Source of the DNA: Gymnothorax reevesii | Taxonomy: Eukaryota; Chordata; Actinopteri; Anguilliformes; Muraenidae | DNA length: 64,000 bases | Direction: 5' to 3' | Assembly: GCA_029721435.1 (NCBI GenBank) | Contig: CM056592.1 | Coordinates: forward strand, 38,203,611-38,267,610 | Translations under genes and position numbers: made by a program | Notes under the pieces: model-generated | What the model saw: the letters and a program-made list of their open reading frames with translations, nothing else | Database searches by the model: none | Told to the model about the DNA's origin: nothing | Part shown: piece by piece, positions 24,327 to 33,704 of the stretch | Numbering within the stretch: position 1 is the first letter of the stretch | Layout: each line of letters begins with the position of its first letter

Positions 24327-24350
24327 ACACACACACACACACACACACAC
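24327..24350. repeat. (CA)n microsatellite
   Basis: About 12 CA units. Confidence 0.95.
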
Positions 24351-24879
24351 AAAACAAAAACGATAATAATAGCAGCAAAAAACAGCACTAATTTGTGTTC
24401 TTCAACTTTGGTATGTCATATTATGACTGGGACTAAACGGCAATTAGTTCAAATCATGCTCCGTGAATACACACGTATGTGTGTGTGTGTGAATATGCGT
24501 CTTACATTTGATTATCTCCAAACCCACTAGTTTATGTTTATCATATTTCATGTGGACTGTTTCTAAAGGAAAATACACTCTATTCCTGTTTTCTCATTTT
24601 AAATACAACACTGTATGTCATTGCTTCAGAGTCTCTGAAATCCAAAACATAACATTCCACTAAACATTTAATTGTACTTATGTGAGAATAGTATTTTGCA
24701 TTAAAGCAATGGCTGCATATTTTCTAGTATTCCTTTTCATAATGATTTTACATATAGCAGCAGATTTCTCTGTTAATTTACATGAAACTATGTTATCTGC
24801 GTGTTTTGTTTTTTTTTTTCATTTTTGACGCTCCATTCTTGTTTCGTCAGTTCCACAGCAACAGGCCGCAGCACTTCAT

Positions 24880-25080
24880 TAAATTTCCTTTCTCGCCATT
24901 TCCCTCTAATTCAATTTTCCGAACATTTAAATCGGCAGCTCTCTTGGCCTTTTGACTGCCCTGCCTCAGTGTTAAATCTATCTCTGGTTTAATCAATGTG
25001 GAGGCCGCTGAAGGCAGCTGTCGTTGGCTGTGGGGATTCGGCGTTAGCGCGGGAGCCAGCTTCGCCTCGACACGCAACAG
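24880..25080. promoter_or_regulatory. Candidate conserved non-coding block
   Basis: Repeat-free stretch with TTCATTAAATTTCC, CTCTAATTCAATTT and GGTTTAATCAATG patterns typical of vertebrate homeodomain-rich enhancers. Based on composition only. The open frames across it have no recognisable protein. Confidence 0.2.
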
Positions 25081-25966
25081 AGCCCTCATGTTTTATTCAT
25101 GCAATATAGAAACATTTTTGGGCAGATTGTCTGCAGGGCTCTGCTCCGAGCTCTGTGCCCAGTTTAAACGTAATACCGCAGATAACAGTACTCTGCCCGA
25201 ATCCGGCACTGCACCATCACATTTTAGTCACATACCCGTGTCAAAGATGTTAGGGACAGCTTTCGGTTACTGCATTCACTCCTGACTGTCGAACAGAATT
25301 TATCCAGCACTTCAGGGAAGATTCAGTATCACTTAAACAATAAATATTTACTAGTTTAAGCAGTAAATACTGTATATTTTCAGTCTTGTTTCCTGGGGAG
25401 TCAGGTTGGCAGAAAAAGCCAAATAGCTTATTTTACAGTGCAGTGGTATCACGAACAGCGCCTTTGATGTGCTTATGCAGGGGTTAGCATATCAAGGGCC
25501 AACATAACAGCGAGCAAATAGCCACAAAAGAGTTGCTATTTTGTGCGTCTACTAATGAAACCAGACTTGTGCATCACCTCAATATCCTGCCTCACTTCCT
25601 CAAGCCACACAAATAATAAACAAAGGATATTGAATACATGATTCATTAAACAATGTGCATGAAATGCATAAATAATAAGGCCCATTCGTGCATATTGAAA
25701 CATGTACATGAAAAATGAACATGCATGTCCAAAATGAGTCTTTAGAGCAACACTAAGTAACTTTTCAAACTTCACATAATATTTTCAGAACTTTTGTGAT
25801 GGTACATCGATTTACAGCAGGTTGAATGACACCCCCCCTCCCACACACACACACACAAAAAACTGCAAATGTGCCGACTGCTTTACGGCGTACGTCACTT
25901 CCCCCTTTCCCGATTCATTAAAACGACGGAAGTCAATGCGAACGCCAATGTGGCATTACCGCCATC

Positions 25967-26176
25967 ATGGCAGAAGCAGCAAGAAAACCAAAGAAATTAA
26001 AAGTTTTGTCTGAGGAGACTAAAAAGACAGAGAGGGAGAGAGAGAGAGAGAGAGAGAAACAGAATCAAAGCCCAGACAAGGATCTATACTGGCCAGGCTT
26101 TCACTCACTGGCGTGAGCTGAAAGACAAGGAGGGATGTCTGACCGATGCTGCCTCGGCCCTGTTACTGCTGGACTA
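25967..26176 (+). pseudogene. First-exon-like fragment with a WRELK-type domain
   Basis: An ATG at 25967 in a good context (GCCATCATGG) opens a basic stretch MAEAARKPKKLKVLSEETKK, then a glutamate/arginine run encoded by a (GA)n tract. In the next frame follows TRIYTGQAFTHWRELKDKEG and a LLLLD end (about 26070-26174), directly before a good splice donor (GTAAGT at 26177). This resembles the N-terminal domain of uncharacterised fish proteins that read roughly K-TRVxIGxAFxRWRELK...DAE.A.FLLDxY. The frame shifts by one across the (GA)n tract, so as it stands it is broken. A related fragment is at 63721-63967 on the other strand. Such exons are often spread by transposons; function unknown. Confidence 0.45.
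26036..26057. repeat. (GA)n microsatellite inside the exon-like fragment
   Basis: About 11 GA units; the reading frame changes across it. Confidence 0.9.
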
Positions 26177-26384
26177 GTAAGTAACCTTACACATTGTTTT
26201 CTCTTTATAACGTTACAGTACATTTGTTGTGTGGCTGGTCGTGTCACTGTGGAGCTGCGAACTATCAAGCTGGTGGCTCCGTATTGCTACCACACAAATG
26301 TCCGATAGCTAAAATTAGCATTATCATTGTGATTTGAGCATCGCAAGTGATGACTGCAAACTGCAAATATAAATTTTTGAGTAA

Positions 26385-26460
26385 AATATGTTGCCGCAAT
26401 TATTAGCACCCCTGTTGTTAATACTTTGTAGAACCCCCTTTTGCCAACAAAACAGGTGAA
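26385..26460. repeat. Probable Tc1-type terminal fragment
   Basis: ATTATTAGCACCCCTGTTGT followed by TTTGTAGAACCCCC and CCAACAAAACAG resembles the ends of a fish Tc1 family. Short and diverged; no partner end found. Confidence 0.35.
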
Positions 26461-27518
26461 AACAAAACATCCAATTCCAGAGAGTATAAACTTTCCACAG
26501 TAACTGAAAGACATTGATTGGACAATCAGGAAATTATTTAAACCTTTGCATAACAGCATAACAGTTAGGTCGTATTCTCTAAATATTGCACAGAAAAAAA
26601 AGACTTCAAAAAACCAGCCTGAAGTGCTGACTTACATTTGCGGGATTTAAATAAGGACTTAGTTCATGGGAATTATTCCGAATGAAACAGGAATGAAGGT
26701 TTCCTTTTACTAAATCAATCTTTGTCTTTGGAGAAATTCTATGTTGAGAGGTTTTTGTTCATTTTATGAGTAAGTACAATTTTATGTATATTTTTTACTT
26801 ATGGCTAGCTTGCTAGCTATTTTTTATTCTCGGTTTACCATAGCCATGATGATCACAGAGCTTGTTCACCTCATTGGTTAGTAAGAGTAACCATCAGTCT
26901 AATAATACTTCATGTGGTGGCATTTTGCGCAATTTGGCTCTTCATTTTAGAATTTATGCTGTATTTAATGAAATCGAATGCCAAGGTTTTAGCTTGTTTA
27001 AAATACAAGCAGCTCAAGCACTTTGGTTGACCCCCTGCTACTTTCCTTGCCCCATTCTGTTCAATCTAGGGTAGAATGTTGTCTGCTTTATCTTGATAGT
27101 GAAATTTCTGTTCTGTTATAATAAGGTATATTTCAGATATTACTGAGTTTGTGAGTAACACTTGTTCCTTATAAAGTGTGAAAAATGTCGAGAGCTCGGG
27201 AGTGGGAGCTGCTTGTTTTCATTGCAAGGTGAATGTTCGTACCATTAAAGAAGTAGTTCCTTTAATGAGTAAGTGTGCTGCCTTGGGGGACTCTGAAGAA
27301 AAATAGACAATATTAAAAACTTTATCATGGAGAATTGTATGCGTCAAAAGTTGCTTTGTGTTAAATATATGATTATTTTTTGATTTGACAGTGCACCATT
27401 TTGAGGTATCTGAGAGTTTGGGGAGCCACCTGAAGAGCTGTCTTATTAGGCTCTTAAAGAGAAGATAACTTAGAATTTCATGCTCAGGTGAGGAATACTT
27501 GAGGTCAAGTCGATTATG

Positions 27519-28742
27519 TGTGATGTTTCTGCCTCATGTGTGTTGTCTTTGTGCTTATTTGTGCTTGTGCTTTATTTTTGTTTTATTTTTCAGCTTTCAT
27601 TCTGCTGTCTGATGTTCCATTCTCTCTTTTCCCAACTCCAGTGATGTCATATGATAGCCTTCAGCATGCCTGCGTCTCGTTGTCCAATCACGCTTCCTCT
27701 TTCGGTTTTGACTGTGGTATTTCATTCATTGCTTCCACCTGTGCTTAGTTCTGGGTCTCGCTAAACTCTGAGTGAATGAATTCTCTGATAGGATAATTGC
27801 TAACCCGTATTAACCAGCACTTATTTGAGGGTGTTTGAAGATTTTGTCACGCAGTATTAACCCTAGTTAACTCATTAGCGAGTGCGAGTGTTTCTAGCAT
27901 TTGTAATTCCTTCCTAAGCTTTCCCTGATTAACGACGTTTAAAGCTATGCTTTCCTTTGCTTATTACTGTCTGGTTTGATTGATTGTCTTAGAGTTTAGA
28001 GCAAATTTAACACTGATATTCGGAAATATTTCTTCACTCAAAGAGTAATTTCATTGTGGAATAGCTTGCCTGACCATATTGTTGAGGCAGGGACCTTGGG
28101 GGTTTTCAAGAGCAGGCTTGACAAAAAGCTAGATACCATTGAGTCATTGAGTATCTGAAGGGATATATTCACAATAGTATAAAGAAACTGGCGAGCGTCG
28201 TTGGGCTGAAAGGCCTGTTCTCGCCATTCATGTTATGTTATGTTATGAGCCTTGTCTCAAGTCATTATTGTTAACCTGGTCCTCGTTAATTTGTTTATTA
28301 ATCCCATGTGTTTCTGTTTCCTTTCAAGATTTCATTCCGGGTCCTTGCCTCTTCTCGGGGCTATTTCTGTGGCAAAGTGAGAAGCGACATCAGACAGAAC
28401 TTTGTATTGGCTTTGCTCTGCATTGTGAAATCTCCGTCCCTGTGCCTTCCCGAGTATTTCCTTTGTATAATTCCTGAGCCACGTCTTGTCTGGCCCTGGT
28501 CTAAAGTCTCCCAGTGTGTCCGTCAGTTTAGTTAGGTCCAGTTTTAATTTTTCTAGTTTAGCCACTCTTGGAGTGAGTACTTCTGTTTCCCCCTTGGGCA
28601 GTGTACCTTAGTTTTCCCATTTGTTCAGTGCTTGTGCACGGTGTTTTATTTCTGGACTGTTTACCAACTTTTTCCTAGTGTTTTGTGTTTTAATAAACAC
28701 TTTGGATTCTGCAAGTGGTGTCCACCCGAACTCTCCATAACA
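27519..28742 (+). mobile_element. Solo LTR, family C-host, 5-bp TSD TTATG
   Basis: Starts TGTGATGTTTCTGCC and ends CTCTCCATAACA. TTATG lies at 27514-27518 and 28743-28747, a perfect 5-bp TSD. Near the 3' end it has a TAATAAACACTTTGG polyadenylation signal. It sits in the family C repeat, whose two halves rejoin cleanly after removal. A CR1-type LINE tail (about 28000-28245) is inserted in it. No internal region is present. Gypsy type likely. Confidence 0.88.
28000..28245 (+). pseudogene. 5'-truncated CR1/Rex1-type LINE tail
   Basis: The plus strand encodes the C-terminus of a CR1-type ORF2 without a break: KFNTDIRKYFFTQRVISLWN, then LPDHIVEAG.LGVFKSRLDKK and a stop (about 28008-28158). A short 3' UTR follows, ending in GGCCTGTTCTCGCCATTCAT and a (TTATG)n tail at about 28230-28245. 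It interrupts a solo LTR, so it inserted after the LTR. Only the last part of the LINE is present, as usual for 5'-truncated copies. Confidence 0.85.
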
Positions 28743-28830
28743 TTATGATCCAAACAATGTACAGTTTTAACCCCCAGCCATTTTTCCAATTCTGTGTATT
28801 ATTATTACTCACGCCCGACAGTTTAGTATC

Positions 28831-28833
<3 letters not shown>

Positions 28834-28892
<59 letters not shown>
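28834..28892. repeat. (TG)n microsatellite
   Basis: About 29 TG units, then a short break and (TG)5 at 28897-28907. It gives false open frames on both strands. Confidence 0.98.
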
Positions 28893-28894
<2 letters not shown>

Positions 28895-29375
28895 TTGTGT
28901 GTGTGTGCATGTCTGTCTGCGCGACAGTTCGGCCACCACTGAAGCTAGGGTGACCAAACTTGGTGGGGTAGATGATCCTAGGGTAATCTGTCCAAATTAG
29001 CATTTTGAAGTCGAAAGGTAAAAGGTCAAGGTCAACCAGAGGCGTGGGTTAGCATCTCTATTTTTTTAATTTTTAAAGATTTTTTTATGCTTGCAGCACT
29101 TTTTCTTCATGAAAAATCATGAATCATGAAAATAAACTGAAATGCGATGTAATTCTAAATGCTACAAGTGTCGACTCAGTTGAGCCATTCCCGTCCTCTC
29201 TGTGAAGCTGCAATCTCGAATTCAAAACCTTAACTAAAACATAAATAGCCAGATTTGGCTTCTGCACCGACGGGTTAAACAAGTCGCCAAGTGAAAGGTT
29301 TTCAACTGCTTTGATTTTGAAATCTTACATCATTGAGTAACAATTGTTGCATTTCACGCTCTAAGGGTTTAACAC

Positions 29376-30250
29376 TCCGCAATCACCTTCTATTCTCCCC
29401 ATACTCTCACACACTGCCTGGTACACACAAACAGACGCAGCCATCGCCTGCGTACACCAGCATCAGTAATTACCATGGTGAAGCTTCTTTCTGTACTTCA
29501 TATCTCAGCCTGCAGTATCCATTAGTCATTGAACCAAACCTGTCAAAATCAACTGTTGCAACAGCTCGCAGGCTATTTAAAATTCTAAAGCGGCAGCCTG
29601 TGCTTCTGTATATATCTGATGCAATGTTTGCTCGCTACACAGCTGCAGATAGCCTGAGGACACAAAACAGACCTGTGAAGCTCTCCGTAAACCCACAAAT
29701 AATGATTCCGGTAGGAGAAAGCACATCTGAGACAAGACTGATAGCTGAATGTACAGGTGAGCTCGCACATGTAACACACAAGTGCACTTACGCACTTCAG
29801 TGTTTCCACTGGCAACATTTTTGCAGGGCGACGATTCATCTCTCCCGCTCATGTCCAAGCTGGCTGGGAAATTCTTAGTTCAGCTCATGTCTGGGCTTTC
29901 TTCCGGCTTTTACAGGGGCGATCACTCAAATCAGGGTGCTGTTAAGTCTAGCTGCTCTGGTTGGAGGGCTGGAAGATGCCGTGGGCAGTGATCGTCGCAA
30001 GTTCAGCTGCACTCTGACTTAGGCTGTTTTAGCTGATTTTCAACCTGACTTGTAGCTGGCCACAGTAATTGCCTCTGAAAACGTAGCCTTTCAGTAACCA
30101 TACTAAACATAGGCTCATCTGCACACATTATGGCTGAAAAAAGTAACGTGATTGATTACTGTTAATGGCATAGACTTTTCTGTGGCTGCAGCAACATGCT
30201 GGTTTATCCCTCACACACTGGGACGGACTCAATTCCGACAAGAAACCTGT
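29376..30250. other. Spacer
   Basis: No repeat end recognised. An open frame of 181 codons (29333-29878, +) overlaps the end of family C and is read through by open frames on the other strand; no domain recognised, so I do not call it a gene. Confidence 0.4.
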
Positions 30251-30826
30251 TTGACTGAGTCATATACACCGGTAACACAGGTGCAGTTAGGCTGTTGTTT
30301 ACTCCAGACTGAGTCACATGCACAGGGAACACAGGTGCAGTTAGGCTGTTATTTACACCAGACTGAGTCACATGCACAGGTAACACAGGTTCAGTTAGGC
30401 TGTTGTTGAGTCACATGCACAGGTAACACAGGTGCAGTTAGGCTGTTGTTACACAAGACCGAGTAACATGCACAGGTGACACAGGTGCAGTTAGGCTGTT
30501 GTTTACACCAGACTGAGTCACATGCACAGGTAAAACAGGTGCAGTTAGGCTGTTGTTACACAAGACTAAGTCACATGCACAGGTAAAACAGGTGCAGTTA
30601 GGCTGTTGTTTACACCAGACTGAGTCACATGCACAGGTAACACAGGTGCAGTTAGGCTGTTGTTTACACCAGACTGAGTCACATGCACAGGTAATTCAGG
30701 TGCAGTTAGGCTGTTGTTACACCAGACTGACTCACATGCACAGGTAACTCAGGTGCAGTTAGGCTGTCGTTACACCAAAATGTGTCACATGCACAGGTAT
30801 CACGGGTGCAGTTAGGCTGTTGTTAT
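30251..30826. repeat. 54-bp minisatellite, about 11 copies
   Basis: Tandem units of 52-54 bp with the core GAGTCACATGCACAGGTAAC and CAGGTGCAGTTAGGCTGTTG. Most units are 54 bp, so a frame stays open over adjacent units and yields an 18-residue peptide repeat (QTESHAQVTQVQLGCCLH type); shorter units break it. One unit (about 30385-30407) lost its linker. Regularity fits unequal exchange or slippage. Not a CRISPR array: there are no unique spacers. Confidence 0.95.
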
Positions 30827-31199
30827 GTTGCTGATTGAAACACTGGAGATGGGCGAACTATTGCTGACTTTGTTTAGCAACCGCTGACATACAGCATACA
30901 TGGCTTCATCAGCACTCACTCTAACTCTCTACCTGTACACTTTTCAAAAACTTTGGGACAAATGCATGTTAACCACTGTGTTACATCACCTGTTCTCTCA
31001 ACAACACTCAGTAAGCATTTGGGAAATTCGGAGACCAACTGCTGTACTTTCCAAAGCAAAATGTTCTCCTATTCTTTTGGATGTCAGATTTCAGCTGTTC
31101 AACACTTCACGGCCTCCTTTGTCATGTTTTTTCATAGTGTGCCAAATATTTTCTGTGGCTAAAAGGTCAGAACTGCAGGTGGGCAAGTTTAGCATTTAT

Positions 31200-32773
31200 G
31201 TAAATCGTAGATAAAAACAGAATACAATGATTTGCAAATCCTTTTCAACTTATATTCAATTGAATACACTGCAAAGACAAGATGTTTAATGTTCAAACTG
31301 AGAAACTTCTTTTTTTTTATGCAAATAATCATTAACTTAGAATTTAAAGGCAGCAACACATTGCAAAAAAGTTGGCACAGAGGCCTTTTTACCACTGTGT
31401 TACATCGCCTTTCCTTTTAACGAAACTCAGTAAACGTTTGGGAACTGAGGAGACCAATTTTTGAAGCTTTTCTGGTAGAACTCTTTCCCATTCTTGCTTG
31501 ATGTACAGCTTAAGTTGTTCAACAGTCCAGGGTCTCCGTTGTCGTATTTTACGCTTCATAATGCGCCACACATTTTCAATGGGAGACAGGTCTGGACTAC
31601 AGGCAGGCCAGTCTAGTACCCGCACTCTTTTACTACGGAGCCATGCTGTTGTAACACGTGCAGAATGTGGCTTGGCATTGTCTTGCTGAAATAAGCAGGG
31701 GCGTCCATGAAAAGACGTTGCTTGGATGGAAACATATGTTGCTCCAAAACCTGTTTGTACCTTTCAGCATTAATGGTGCCTTCACATATGTGTAAGTTGC
31801 CCATGCCTTGGGCACTAATACACCCCCATACCATCACAGATGCTGGCTTTTGAACTTTGCGCCTATAACAGTCCGGATGGTTCTTTTCCTCTTTGGTACG
31901 GAGGGCAAGACGTCCACAGTTTCCCAAAACAATTTGAAATGTGGACTCGTCAGACCACAGAACAATTTTCCACTTTGCATCAGTCCATCTTAGATGAGCT
32001 TGGGCCCAGCGAAGCTGGCAGCGTTTCTGGGTGCTGTGATAAATGGCTTTCGCTTTGCATTGTAGAGTGTTAACTTGCACTTGCAGATGTAGCGACGAAC
32101 TGTAGTAACTGACAGTGGTTTTCTGAAGTGTTCCTGAGCCCATGTGGTGATGTCCTTTACACACTGATGTCGGTTTTTGATGCAGTACCGCCTGAGGGAT
32201 CGAAGGTCACGGGCATTCAATGTTGGTTTTCGGCCTTGTCGCTTACGTGTAGTGATTTCTCCAGATTCTCTGAACCTTTTGACGATATTACAGACCGTAG
32301 ATGATGAAATCCCTGAATGTCTTGCAATAGCTTGTTGAGGAATGTTGTTTTTAAACTGTTCGACAATCAGCTCACGCATTTGTTCACTAAGTGGTGACCC
32401 TCGCCCCATCCTTGTCTGTGAATGACTGAGCATTTCAGGGAAGCTGCTTTTATACCCAATCATGGCACCCACCTGTTCCCAATTAGTCCCTTCACCTGTG
32501 GGATGTTCCAAATAAGTGTTTGATGAGCATTCCTCAACTCTCTCAGTCTTTTTTGCCACTTGTGCCAGCTTTTTTGAAACATGTTGCAGGCATCAAATTC
32601 CAAATGAGCTAATATTCGCAAAAAATTGCAAAGTTTACCTGTTCGAACATTAAGTAACTTGTCTTTGCAGTGTATTCAATTGAACATAGGTTGAAAAGGA
32701 TTTGCAAATCATTGTATTCTGTTTTTATACACGATTTACACAACGTGCCAACTTCACTGGTTTTGGGTTTTGT
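31200..32773 (-). mobile_element. Younger Tc1-type element, 1.57 kb
   Basis: Long inverted repeats: AAAACAGAATACAATGATTT at 31215 and its reverse complement near 32725, continuing about 100 bp inward through TTCAATTGAATACACTGCAA. The right end continues to CACAACGTGCCAACTTCACT-type sequence and GGGTTTTGTA at 32773; the left end lacks the outermost 35-40 bp. It encodes a transposase on the minus strand (31389-32409). It lies inside the older Tc1 copy and is clearly less decayed. Confidence 0.88.
31389..32409 (-). pseudogene. Tc1 transposase, two frameshifts
   Basis: Transposase of the DD34E group, which cuts and pastes the element at TA sites. The start is placed at 32409 (MGRGSPLSEQMRELIVEQFK), inside a longer open frame that runs upstream. 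N-terminal helix-turn-helix: AIARHSGISSSTVCNIVKRF, followed by a KRQGRKPTLN linker and the second DNA-binding part. Catalytic core: first Asp in IVLWSDEST (about 31935), second Asp in QQDNAKPHSA (about 31680), Glu in SPIENVWRIM (about 31575); 34 residues separate the last two. Two frameshifts, near 32050 and near 31712, break it; all three catalytic residues survive. About 340 codons, normal for the family. Confidence 0.9.
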
Positions 32774-33638
32774 ACACTCAAATGTGGTCTGGCATTGTCT
32801 TGCTGATATAAGCAAAGCTTTTCCCTAAAAAAAATATGTCTGGATGGCAGCATATGTTGACTCAAAGCTTGTATAGGCCTAAATTGTTCAGCATAAAGGT
32901 TGTCCTCAGAAATATGCATGTTACCCATGCTATGTGCACTAATGCACCCCATACCATCACAAATGCTGGCTTTTGAACTGTGTTCCAATAACAAGCTGGA
33001 TGTTCCCCCCTTAGCCTGAAGTTCACGCCATGTATGAGATCAGAAACGAATTTCACATTTTTCATTTCATCTCAACTGAGCTCGAGCCAAGAGAAAGTGG
33101 CAGCGTTTACGGATGTTGTTTATGCTTAGCTTTACATGGTAGATATAGCTCTTCAGAAGTGGATTTAACTGTATGTTTCCGATCCCATGCAATGATTTCC
33201 CTCACAGAATCTGGTCTGTGATTTAACATCCTGTACCCCAATGCCCCCTTGGCGGCAATGCCGGTGCTACTGGATTTTCCGTGGCCTGCCATGAGTCTCT
33301 GATCCTTGAATGCATAAATCCTTTCAAGCTCTTTCTGTTTCAGATCGCTTGATTAATAATGACACAATTTATTTACTGAATAATTAAGACTAATATATAA
33401 GCCAGTAATTGTTAAATTGTTGAATTACAGCACTTGCCTTTGCAGCCTTTCACAAAGTGGTGAAGCCCTCGCCATCATTACTTCTGAAAGACTCCCTGGG
33501 ATAATCTCTTCATCCCCAATCATGTGACTGACCTGTTGCTAACTTATTGGAAAAAAAAGTTGGGAAATCATGAGTGCATAAATAATTATAATGCAGTATG
33601 GGAAACCAGTCGACACATTGTTCCACCGGAAACTGCTG

Positions 33639-33662
33639 CACACACATACACACACACACAAG

Positions 33663-33699
<37 letters not shown>

Positions 33700-33704
33700 G
33701 CGCA
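33639..33704. repeat. (CA)n / (CG)n compound microsatellite
   Basis: CA runs at 33639-33660 and 33669-33697 joined by GCGCGC tracts. Overlapping open frames on both strands are artefacts of it. Confidence 0.95.

Larger units (their letters stand above)
26480..29375 (+). repeat. Unnamed non-coding repeat (family C), copy 1, interrupted
   Basis: Copies 1 (26480-27513 plus 28748-29375) and 2 (38850-40195) align in the same order: CATTGATTGGACAA near the start, ATTCCGAATGAAACAGGA, then GGTATATTTCAGATATTACT, ATGTTCG/ATGTTCT tracts, GTACAGTTTTAACCCCCAGC, TGATTTTTTTATG and AAATAGCCAGATTTGGCTTC, ending in a CTCTAAGGGTT block. No frame is preserved. Copy 1 is interrupted by the solo LTR at 27519-28742 and by a GT microsatellite block (about 28805-29050). 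Superfamily unknown. Confidence 0.8.
30940..33560 (-). pseudogene. Old Tc1-type element, decayed, split by a younger Tc1
   Basis: The two outer pieces (30940-31199 and 32774-33560) carry the same fish Tc1 family on the minus strand. Read on that strand, 32774-32994 gives VMGCISAHSMGNMHISED and QQDNARPH, typical of the catalytic core, and 31090-31140 gives a degraded ...NVW.IMKK segment. The N-terminal helix-turn-helix region is not readable. The outer ends are eroded, so no TSD can be shown. The middle is occupied by the younger copy, with about 45 bp of the old element missing at the junction. Confidence 0.75.

Noticed and set aside
28715..28942. Open frames of valine-cysteine or histidine-threonine repeats
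   Set aside because: They are translations of the TG microsatellite; no real gene.
30251..30826. CRISPR array
   Set aside because: The units are head-to-tail without unique spacers, and the context is vertebrate; it is a minisatellite.
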